Made by a program: the position numbers and the translations under genes. This document shows positions 35,472-42,298 of a DNA stretch of 64,000 bases, in pieces. Below the pieces are notes generated by a model that did not search any database, was not told the DNA's origin, and saw only the letters and a list, made by a program, of their open reading frames with translations. Every line of letters starts with the position of its first letter. Positions within the stretch are counted from its first letter, which is position 1. This stretch comes from JADHMP01 sp964386915 (GTDB taxonomy: Bacteria > Bacteroidota > Bacteroidia > Flavobacteriales > Flavobacteriaceae), in assembly GCA_964386915.1 (NCBI GenBank), contig CAYLUQ010000003.1:62001-126000 (forward strand), read 5' to 3'.

Positions 35472-36725
35472 ATGAAGTTTCTTCTCAAGAACGCCACCCT
35501 CATTGATGCTAAAAGCCCTTTTCATTTACAGACCCGTGATTTATTGATTGACAACGGCAAACTCATTGCCTTAGGAGAACAACTTGATGAGCAAGACGCT
35601 AAAGTGCTTCAGTTTGACAACCTCCATGTTTCCAACGCTTGGTTTGACCCCTCGGTTTCTTTTGGTGAACCTGGCTATGAAGAGCGAGAAACGCTTGAAA
35701 ACGGATTGCTAACAGCCGCTAAGAGTGGATTTGGTGCTGTGCTTTTAAACTCCAATACCCACCCGGCCTTAGACACCCATGCCAGTATCCAGCACCTCTT
35801 AAACAAAACAGCTTCAGCTGCCACCAAGCTATATGTTACAGCCGCCTTGAGCAAAGGAGGCCAAGGAGAACAAATTGCAGAATTGAACGACCTTCATGTA
35901 GCGGGTGCAAAGGCTTTTGGAGATTACAAAAACCAACAACAAAACACCCACCTTTTGCGCATTGCGCTTGACTATGCCCAGTCTTTTGAAGGCATTATTC
36001 ACGCCTATCCCATGGAAACAAGTTTGAGTCAGCGTGGACTCATGCACGAAGGTGAACAAAGTATTCATATGGGTGTGCGTGGTATTCCCACTATTGCCGA
36101 AACCATTGCCTTGGCTCGAGATCTAGAACTATTGGCCTATACAAAAGGCAAAATGCACCTAAACTTTATCAGTTCTGCTAAGGGTGTAGAACTGGTGCGA
36201 GAAGCTAAACAAAAAGGACTTAGGGTGAGTGCTAGCGTGGCATTACCGCACTTGCTATATACAGATATAGAACTGCAAGGGTTTAATAGCGCTTTCAAAA
36301 TAGAGCCTCCTTTGCGACATAAAGACGACCGACAGGCCCTCAGAGCTGCACTCTTAGACGGCACTATTGATATGGTAACCGCTCTGCATGAACCCTTAAA
36401 TATAGAGTTAAAACAACTTGAATTTGAATATAGCACTCCCGGTAGCCTTGGCTTAGAAGCTGCCTTTGGTTTGCTCAACAGTATTTTTACACTCGAAAAA
36501 ACCATTGCTTTTCTCACCCGAGGGAAAACCTTTTTTGGGATTCCCAACCCTGCTATTAAAGAAGGAGTTGAAGCTGCTTTTACACTTTTTAACCCTACAG
36601 AACAATATACGCTAACGGAGGCTCATTTGCATTCCACTTCTAAAAACTGCATGCATTTAGGACAACAAATGCAAGGCAAAGTGATTGGTTGCTTAATGGG
36701 GAACCAATTTGTTGAAAATAAATAA
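35472..36725 (+). CDS. pyrC: Dihydroorotase-like amidohydrolase without metal ligands
   Basis: 417 aa with the overall dihydroorotase layout. The HxH metal motif normally in PGxxDxHxHxxxPG is replaced by WFDPSVSFGEPGYEERE (about 58-74). The later His positions are also lost: HLNFISSAKG and ASVALPHLLYTD stand where HxxHxSTA and PHHL-type sequence is usual, and the catalytic Asp region reads MVTALHEPLN. It therefore resembles non-catalytic PyrC paralogues such as PyrC' of Pseudomonas. Its stop overlaps the start of the next gene by 1 nt. Confidence 0.8.
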   Translation: MKFLLKNATLIDAKSPFHLQTRDLLIDNGKLIALGEQLDEQDAKVLQFDNLHVSNAWFDPSVSFGEPGYEERETLENGLLTAAKSGFGAVLLNSNTHPALDTHASIQHLLNKTASAATKLYVTAALSKGGQGEQIAELNDLHVAGAKAFGDYKNQQQNTHLLRIALDYAQSFEGIIHAYPMETSLSQRGLMHEGEQSIHMGVRGIPTIAETIALARDLELLAYTKGKMHLNFISSAKGVELVREAKQKGLRVSASVALPHLLYTDIELQGFNSAFKIEPPLRHKDDRQALRAALLDGTIDMVTALHEPLNIELKQLEFEYSTPGSLGLEAAFGLLNSIFTLEKTIAFLTRGKTFFGIPNPAIKEGVEAAFTLFNPTEQYTLTEAHLHSTSKNCMHLGQQMQGKVIGCLMGNQFVENK

Positions 36726-37378
36726 TGGCAGCTTCCCAACCGCTTCGGTATTTAATCCAAACACCCAAAGAGGCTCAAGATCAATATCCTGCAATTATCC
36801 TCTTACACGGATACGGTAGCAATGCAGAAGATTTATTTTCATTCACTCCCTATTTACCCCAAGATCATGTCATTATTTCCTTAGAAGCGCCTCATCCCCT
36901 CCCCCAAATGGGATCTGCTTGGTATGCCATTCATTTTGAGGCTTCTCAAGACCGATGGACCGATGTGCCTCAGGCCAAAGATTCTATGGCTTTGGTTATG
37001 GAAAATATGGAACTCCTCATACAAAAACACCACCTCAATCCTCGCGATCTCACGCTGCTTGGCTTTAGCCAGGGCGCCATTCTCAGTTGGGCCTTAGCAC
37101 TCAATCACCCTCTATATTTTAGACGTATAGTGGCACTAAGTGGCTATGTTAATCAAGATTTAATAGATCAACAAGAAGTCACTTTTTTGGCCTTTGCCTC
37201 TCATGGAAAAGCAGATCCGGTGATTCCCTTTGTATGGGCTGAGAAGAGCATTGCTCCCCTAGTGGCTGCAAATTCAACTATTCGGTTTGAGGCTTTTGAA
37301 TCTGGACACACTGTGAGTCAAGAAAATTTTTTGGCGCTTTTAGAGTGGCTAAAAGAAACAACGCTAGGCTACTCATAA
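36725..37378 (+). CDS. Carboxylesterase/phospholipase-type alpha/beta hydrolase
   Basis: 217 aa. The oxyanion-hole segment LLHGYGSNAEDLF (about 27-39), nucleophile Ser in LLGFSQGAIL (about 115-124), Asp in HGKADPVIPF and His in FESGHTVS give a complete catalytic triad. This is the bacterial carboxylesterase/phospholipase (YpfH-like) family, cytoplasmic, of broad substrate. Transcribed with the pyrC-like gene (1-nt overlap). The 3' end overlaps the convergent hypothetical gene by 10 nt. Confidence 0.92.
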   Translation: MAASQPLRYLIQTPKEAQDQYPAIILLHGYGSNAEDLFSFTPYLPQDHVIISLEAPHPLPQMGSAWYAIHFEASQDRWTDVPQAKDSMALVMENMELLIQKHHLNPRDLTLLGFSQGAILSWALALNHPLYFRRIVALSGYVNQDLIDQQEVTFLAFASHGKADPVIPFVWAEKSIAPLVAANSTIRFEAFESGHTVSQENFLALLEWLKETTLGYS

Positions 37379-37827
37379 ACGAGTGCCAAGGGCTTAAAAG
37401 AAAATCCCTCTGGCGAATCTGCATACCAAACAAGCAATTCCCCTGCCCTTTTTTGATTGTTAAATCGTGTAATTAACCAGTGTTCATTCAACACATGTGT
37501 TTTTTCTAATAGCACAACTCCCTCCAGGTTTTCACTTGGAAATAAAAAGTTAGGTTGTTCTTTGTGCTGCTGAAGTAATGCTTTTTGAATTTGTTCTCTG
37601 TAGGCTTCAACAGCTTTACCAGTAGGGGCTGATTTTAAGGTAAATAAAACCGCTTGTGCTGCTTGATTTCGGGCATCTTGTAAATCTTTCTTAAGAAGTT
37701 TAAGTTCTTTATTCTGGTTCTGTAAAAGCGCTTCTTGAAAATTTAAAATTTTATTGGTATTGAAGATTTGAAACAGCAAAATCAAAAAAACAAAGCAAAG
37801 GAGATAAATGAGAATTTTTATTTTCAT
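37369..37827 (-). CDS. Membrane-anchored coiled-coil protein, function unknown
   Basis: 152 aa. One N-terminal helix (about 4-24) serves as anchor, followed by a coiled-coil-like stretch with LLQNQNKELKLLKKDLQDAR (about 35-54), then a small domain including LEKTHVLNEHWLITRFNNQ. I do not recognise a family. It follows the MBL hydrolase gene by 5 nt on the same strand, so it is probably co-transcribed. Confidence 0.72.
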   Translation of the reverse strand: MKIKILIYLLCFVFLILLFQIFNTNKILNFQEALLQNQNKELKLLKKDLQDARNQAAQAVLFTLKSAPTGKAVEAYREQIQKALLQQHKEQPNFLFPSENLEGVVLLEKTHVLNEHWLITRFNNQKRAGELLVWYADSPEGFSFKPLALVYE

Positions 37828-37832
37828 AGCAA

Positions 37833-38603
37833 TTAAGAAGAATGTATGGTGAGGGTGTCATAGGCTAAAAAAACAGAAGGAGGCAACAACTTAGAAACTT
37901 CCTGATGAAAGCCCATTAGGTGGCTAATATGGGTCAAATAGGCAGTTTTAGGATTTATTTTTTTGATGAGTGCAAGGGCTTCTTCCAAATTGAGGTGATT
38001 GGCATGAGGTTCAATACGCAAAGCACTCAACACCAAAACATCCAAATGTTGAAGTTTAGCACATTCGTGTTCTGCAATAGTTTTGACATCAGTCAGATAG
38101 GCAAAATTACCTATGCGATAGCACATAACTGGAAGTTTATTGTGTAGCACAGCAACGGGAATTACCTCTTTATTGCCAAGCTCAAAAGGCTCTTCTGCGT
38201 TAATTTGGTGTACTTCAACAGAGGGGGCACCTGGATATTTATTATGTTCTGAAAATATATAGGTAAAGCGATGCGCTAAATTTTGATGAACGCTCTCTGT
38301 TAAATAGATGGGAATATTCCCTTGCCGAAAAAAAAACGGCCTAATATCATCAAGTCCGGCGGTATGGTCGGCGTGTTCGTGGGTAAATAATAGGCCGTCT
38401 AATTTTTGGAGACCACAACGCAGCATTTGTTGTCTAAAATCAGGGCCACAATCGATCACATAACTGTAGTGCTCCCATTGCAGTAAAACAGAAACCCGCA
38501 AACGTTTGTCTTTAGGATCTTCACTCAAACACACCGGATGGTCACTACCGATAACGGGAATCCCTTGTGATGTTCCGGTGCCGAGAAAAGTAATTTTTAG
38601 CAT
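37833..38603 (-). CDS. PhnP-like metallo-beta-lactamase-fold phosphodiesterase
   Basis: 256 aa from the ATG at 38603. The fold opens with MLKITFLGTGTSQGIPVIG and contains the metal motif FTHEHADHTAGLDD (about 76-89). Further His and Asp ligands are in AVLHNKL and LTDVKTIAEHE, and LTHISHLMGFHQE is near the C-terminus. PhnP-type enzymes hydrolyse cyclic phosphodiesters; the substrate here is unknown. It diverges from the next gene by 79 nt. Confidence 0.9.
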   Translation of the reverse strand: MLKITFLGTGTSQGIPVIGSDHPVCLSEDPKDKRLRVSVLLQWEHYSYVIDCGPDFRQQMLRCGLQKLDGLLFTHEHADHTAGLDDIRPFFFRQGNIPIYLTESVHQNLAHRFTYIFSEHNKYPGAPSVEVHQINAEEPFELGNKEVIPVAVLHNKLPVMCYRIGNFAYLTDVKTIAEHECAKLQHLDVLVLSALRIEPHANHLNLEEALALIKKINPKTAYLTHISHLMGFHQEVSKLLPPSVFLAYDTLTIHSS

Positions 38604-38650
38604 GATTGAAAACAAAGGTAATTAAATGTGGATTTAATGAGTCGAATTTG

Positions 38651-38658
38651 TATTTTTG
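38651..38658 (+). promoter_or_regulatory. Candidate -7 element (TATTTTTG) for the 483-aa conserved gene
   Basis: TATTTTTG fits TAnnTTTG and lies 24 nt before the ATG at 38683, giving a short leader. Confidence 0.45.
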
Positions 38659-38682
38659 AGTTCTACATAACCTCACACTCTA

Positions 38683-40134
38683 ATGGCGGTAGAAATTTTA
38701 GGAGACCAAGGCTTTAACAATACCCCTTCTATAGAAGCGAAAGCGCTAAGAATCAACCTCAACCCCTACATTTACGGAACTTTTGCAGAAATTGGAGCAG
38801 GCCAAGAAGTTGCCCGCCATTTTTTTAGAGTGGGTGGTGCTTCGGGCACCATTGCCAAAACCATTAGTGCCTACGACAAAAATTTTAGTGATACTATTTA
38901 TGGTGAAGAAGAGGATGGTCGCTATGTAACCGAAGCCCGACTGCACAAAATGTTGGTCTATGAAATGGGACTTTTGGAAGATCGAATTCCCAAAGACAAG
39001 AATCCGGATAAAATGTTCTTTACGCTCGCAAATACTGTAGCAACCATAGATTTTGCGAAGAAATATAAAGGTCACGGTTGGATGGGTATTCGCTTTCAAG
39101 CTGCGCCTTCACAACCCTATAACGATATTGTTCTACACGTTCGCTTTCATCATGTAGAAGCTCGCTTGCAACAAGAAGTGTTGGGCATCATGGGGGTGAA
39201 TTTAGTCTATGGCGCCTTCTATAAACACGACGATCCAAAGAAAATCTTAAAATATCTCTACGATCATATTGATACCGATGCTGTTGAAATTGACACCATC
39301 AATTTTTCTGGCCCTTTGTTTAAAAATGTAGATAACCGTTTGATCAGCTTACAACTTATTCGCAATGGCATGACCGATGCGGTGATGTTTGATTCGCATG
39401 GCAATAATATCCTTCCTGCTCGAATCCTTTACAAGAAAAACATCTTGGCTTTTAGAGGTAGTTTCCGACCCGTGACCAAGGTGAATATTGATATGTATGA
39501 GAAATCACTCAATATTTTTAGTCGAGAACCCAATGTAAATCACGATAAAACCGAAGTCATTTTTGAAATTACACTATCCAATTTAAGGGCCCAAGGTGAA
39601 ATTGATGAAACCGACTTTATGGAACGCGCCAAACTGTTGTGCTCCTTAGGACATACCGTGATGATTTCTAACTTCAAGGAGTACTATCGTTTAGTCGATT
39701 ATTTCTCGCACTATACCAAAGAGCAAGTAGCCTTGGCAATGGGTGTAAATAATTTTGTAGAAATTTTTGACGAACATTATTACCAAGACCTTAGCGGTGG
39801 TATTTTGGAAGCGTTTGGAAAACTATTCTACAACAACCTAAAGGTCTATCTCTACCCCATGAAAGACGAACAAACTGGGGAAATTATCAACAGCAACAAC
39901 TTGAAGCTACACCCTCGTATGAAGGATTTTTATAAATTCTTCAAATACAACAACAAAGTGGTAGACATTTTTGATTTTGAACCTGAATATCTAGATATTT
40001 TCTCTAGAGACATACTAGAAAAAATAAGAACCAATCAAGCCGGTTGGGAAAGTCAGCTTCCAGAAGGAATTGCCGACATAATTCAAAAAGAGAAAATGTT
40101 TGGGTTAAACAAATCCAAAAGTATTGCCAAATAA
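38683..40134 (+). CDS. Conserved Bacteroidota protein of unknown function (483 aa)
   Basis: 483 aa, soluble, without signal peptide or membrane helices. Conserved-looking blocks are ALRINLNPYIYGTFAEIGAG (about 22-41), FFRVGGASGTIAKTISAYDK, AIDFAKKYKGHGWMGIRF-like sequence near 120-145, and VIFEITLSNLRAQGEIDETD near 290-310. From memory, near-identical proteins are common in Flavobacteriia and are often labelled TonB-dependent receptor or nicotinate-nucleotide adenylyltransferase; neither label fits a barrel-less soluble protein with no HxGH motif. Function unknown. Confidence 0.85.
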   Translation: MAVEILGDQGFNNTPSIEAKALRINLNPYIYGTFAEIGAGQEVARHFFRVGGASGTIAKTISAYDKNFSDTIYGEEEDGRYVTEARLHKMLVYEMGLLEDRIPKDKNPDKMFFTLANTVATIDFAKKYKGHGWMGIRFQAAPSQPYNDIVLHVRFHHVEARLQQEVLGIMGVNLVYGAFYKHDDPKKILKYLYDHIDTDAVEIDTINFSGPLFKNVDNRLISLQLIRNGMTDAVMFDSHGNNILPARILYKKNILAFRGSFRPVTKVNIDMYEKSLNIFSREPNVNHDKTEVIFEITLSNLRAQGEIDETDFMERAKLLCSLGHTVMISNFKEYYRLVDYFSHYTKEQVALAMGVNNFVEIFDEHYYQDLSGGILEAFGKLFYNNLKVYLYPMKDEQTGEIINSNNLKLHPRMKDFYKFFKYNNKVVDIFDFEPEYLDIFSRDILEKIRTNQAGWESQLPEGIADIIQKEKMFGLNKSKSIAK

Positions 40135-40140
40135 ACTGGC

Positions 40141-40596
40141 TTAGCCTGCTAGAATTTGAGCAGTGTGCTCTTTTGTTTTCACCTTGTCTATAACACGTTC
40201 AATAATTCCCTTTTCGTCAATAATGAATGTTACACGGTGAATTCCGTCATATTCTTTTCCCATAAATTTTTTAGGTCCCCAAACTCCAAACGCCTCTATG
40301 AGTTGTTTGTCTGTATCGGCCAATAACGGATAGGGAAAGTTAAACTTTGTGGCAAAATTAAGCTGTTGCTTTACCGTATCGGCACTCACGCCTAAAATTT
40401 GATAGCCGTGGTTTTGAAGAGTGGCGTAGTTTTCGCTTAAGTTACACGCCTCGGCGGTGCAGCCCGGAGTATTGGCTTTAGGATAGAAAAAAACAATGAG
40501 TTTTTTTCCTAAAAAGTCACTGAGTTGGTGTTGATTGCCATTTTGGTCTTGAGCAGAAAAGTCTGGTGCCTTATCGCCTACCTTTAGTGTTTTCAT
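40141..40596 (-). CDS. bcp: Thioredoxin-dependent peroxiredoxin, Bcp type
   Basis: 151 aa from the ATG at 40596. Peroxidatic C46 in YPKANTPGCTAEACNL, with a resolving-type C51 five residues later, is the Bcp/PrxQ pattern. Reduces peroxides, re-reduced by thioredoxin. It is divergent from nth, 39 nt apart, so the two may share promoter space. Confidence 0.96.
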   Translation of the reverse strand: MKTLKVGDKAPDFSAQDQNGNQHQLSDFLGKKLIVFFYPKANTPGCTAEACNLSENYATLQNHGYQILGVSADTVKQQLNFATKFNFPYPLLADTDKQLIEAFGVWGPKKFMGKEYDGIHRVTFIIDEKGIIERVIDKVKTKEHTAQILAG

Positions 40597-40635
40597 TAGC
40601 ATAGCTTTTGTATTTTCGAAGAAACAAAATTTCTA

Positions 40636-41295
40636 ATGAATAAAAAAGAAAAAGTAGCCTTTGTGATCAAAACCCTAGAGGAACTCTATCCTGAAATTCC
40701 AATTCCCTTAGACCACTCTGACCCCTACACCCTTCTTATTGCCGTTTTGCTGTCCGCACAGAGCACTGATGTTCGCGTAAATCAAATTACTCCCCTACTC
40801 TTTAATCGTGCCAAAACCCCACAAGAAATGGTACAACTCACCCCAGAAGAAATTAGAGATATTATTCGTCCAGTGGGACTTTCGCCCATGAAATCAAAAG
40901 GAATTTATGAATTGTCTCATATCTTATTAGACCAACACCAAGGGCAGGTTCCTCAAGATTTTGAGGCCCTTGAGGCCTTGCCGGCCGTGGGCCATAAAAC
41001 TGCCAGTGTGGTTATGGCACAGGCGTTTGGTGTGCCCGCTTTTCCCGTAGACACCCATATTCATCGATTGCTCTATCGATGGGGGTTTTCAAACGGCAAA
41101 AATGTGGTGCAAACAGAAAAAGATGCTAAACGACTATTTCCGAAAGAAAAATGGAACGATTTGCACCTTCAGATCATTTGGTATGGCAGAGAATATTCAC
41201 CCGCAAGAGGATGGCAGCTAGAACGCGATATTATTACCAGAACAATTGGAAGAAAGTCTGTAATTAACGCTCAATTAAAAAAAGTTAATTCTTAA
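40636..41295 (+). CDS. nth: Endonuclease III-like DNA glycosylase without iron-sulfur cluster cysteines
   Basis: 219 aa. The HhH-GPD fold is clear: LLSAQSTDVRVNQITP (about 39-54) and the helix-hairpin-helix ALPAVGHKTASVVMAQA with Lys121 and Asp139 (PVDTHIHRL) as catalytic residues. The C-terminal part that normally carries four Cys for a 4Fe-4S cluster reads GREYSPARGWQLERDIITRT and contains no Cys; the whole protein has none. I recall the same form in other Flavobacteriia, so this may be a lineage trait. Repairs oxidised pyrimidines. Confidence 0.92.
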   Translation: MNKKEKVAFVIKTLEELYPEIPIPLDHSDPYTLLIAVLLSAQSTDVRVNQITPLLFNRAKTPQEMVQLTPEEIRDIIRPVGLSPMKSKGIYELSHILLDQHQGQVPQDFEALEALPAVGHKTASVVMAQAFGVPAFPVDTHIHRLLYRWGFSNGKNVVQTEKDAKRLFPKEKWNDLHLQIIWYGREYSPARGWQLERDIITRTIGRKSVINAQLKKVNS

Positions 41296-41431
41296 AATGC
41301 AACTCTTCAAAAGGATGCTTGGCTCGATAACTTTTGGAAAAAGCCATAATCCTTTTTAGGGTTTTAGCGCGTTGCTTTTCCGATCTGAGGTTTTTCGATA
41401 AAGAAGAATAATCTGAGTAGTTTTTTTCCAT
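41285..41431 (-). CDS. Small basic protein (48 aa) behind the ECF sigma factor
   Basis: An ATG at 41431 opens 48 codons reading MEKNYSDYSSLSKNLRSEKQ and continuing RAKTLKRIMAFSKSYRAKHPFEELHFKN. It is Lys/Arg-rich and looks helical. The frame is the same as that of the sigma factor: reading through the sigma stop TAG at 41480-41482 gives HNSHPFFPLLEYKQAL and then this protein. The last 11 nt overlap the convergent nth gene. A similar short conserved protein may exist in relatives; I cannot name it. Probably co-transcribed with the sigma gene. Confidence 0.5.
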   Translation of the reverse strand: MEKNYSDYSSLSKNLRSEKQRAKTLKRIMAFSKSYRAKHPFEELHFKN

Positions 41432-41479
41432 TAAAGCTTGTTTATACTCTAATAACGGAAAAAAAGGGTGACTATTGTG

Positions 41480-42067
41480 CTAGATCAGATTAATTTTGTT
41501 CTCTTCTATGAGCTTTCTTAAATTGATAATTGCATAACGCATTCGGCCTAGAGCAGTATTAATACTTACTTGAGTTTGCTCGGCAATTTCCTTAAAACTC
41601 AAATCGCGATACAAACGCATATGGAGTACCTCACGTTGATCGTCTGGCAACTCTTCTACCAAACGCTGAAGGTCCTCTATAATTTGGTCATTTACCAAAA
41701 GACTTTCCACATTAGGGGTTCCATCTCCAATGATTTGAAAGATATCAAAATCGTCTTTGGTTTCTAGTGCAGGAATTCTGTTTTTCTTTCTAAAAAAATC
41801 AATTACAAGGTTATGAGCAATGCGCATCACCCAAGGCAAGAACTTACCTTCTTCATTATAGACCCCATTTTTGAGCGTTTTTACAACTTTAATAAAGGTT
41901 TCTTGAAAAATATCTTCTGCGGTTTCGCGGTCTAAAACTTTGGAATAAATAAAGTTAAAGATACGTTGCTCGTGCTTTTTAATTAAAAATTCAAGAGCTA
42001 ATTCATCACCCTCAATATAATGGGAAACGAGAAGGGCATCTGGAGTTTGGATTTGGAGTGTTTGCAT
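41480..42067 (-). CDS. ECF-type RNA polymerase sigma factor
   Basis: 195 aa from the ATG at 42067; an upstream ATG at 42088 is possible. Region 2 spans about residues 25-95 (KKHEQRIFNFIYSKVLDRET, then AEDIFQETFIKVVKTL). Region 4 spans about 130-185 (LPDDQREVLHMRLYRDLSFK, then EIAEQTQVSINTALGRM). No anti-sigma factor or FecR gene is adjacent, unlike typical SusCD-linked ECFs. A structured leader (42073-42130) precedes it. The target regulon is unknown. Confidence 0.93.
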   Translation of the reverse strand: MQTLQIQTPDALLVSHYIEGDELALEFLIKKHEQRIFNFIYSKVLDRETAEDIFQETFIKVVKTLKNGVYNEEGKFLPWVMRIAHNLVIDFFRKKNRIPALETKDDFDIFQIIGDGTPNVESLLVNDQIIEDLQRLVEELPDDQREVLHMRLYRDLSFKEIAEQTQVSINTALGRMRYAIINLRKLIEENKINLI

Positions 42068-42072
42068 AATAA

Positions 42073-42130
42073 AAACTACTTTTTGCAATTAAATTGCGGT
42101 TAGAATTCCGTTAAAAAATCAAAGTAGTTT
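42073..42130 (-). repeat. Inverted repeat in the leader of the ECF sigma gene
   Basis: AAACTACTTT (42073-42082) and AAAGTAGTTT (42121-42130) are perfectly complementary 10-nt arms. Between them lies the 13-nt palindrome GCAATT-A-AATTGC (42085-42097). The arm nearest the gene lies 5 nt from the ATG, so a folded leader mRNA would cover the initiation region. No gene is seen in the rest of 42068-42298, an AT-rich region shared with the divergent uvrA. Confidence 0.5.
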
Positions 42131-42288
42131 TTTGCGTATAGGCAGTGCTATTTTGTTCAAAGATATAAAAAAAATAAACGAACCTTCTTTTTTAAATCAA
42201 AAACACGTTTTCAAAAGCCCTCATTTCTTCAAAGATTGAAGAAGAGATAGGCATTAGTCTAGAGATAAAATTGTATTTTGTGCCCTTT

Positions 42289-42296
42289 TATTTTTG
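42289..42296 (+). promoter_or_regulatory. Candidate -7 element (TATTTTTG) for uvrA
   Basis: TATTTTTG fits TAnnTTTG and ends 2 nt before the uvrA ATG, which predicts a leaderless or nearly leaderless transcript. Confidence 0.45.
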
Positions 42297-42298
42297 GC

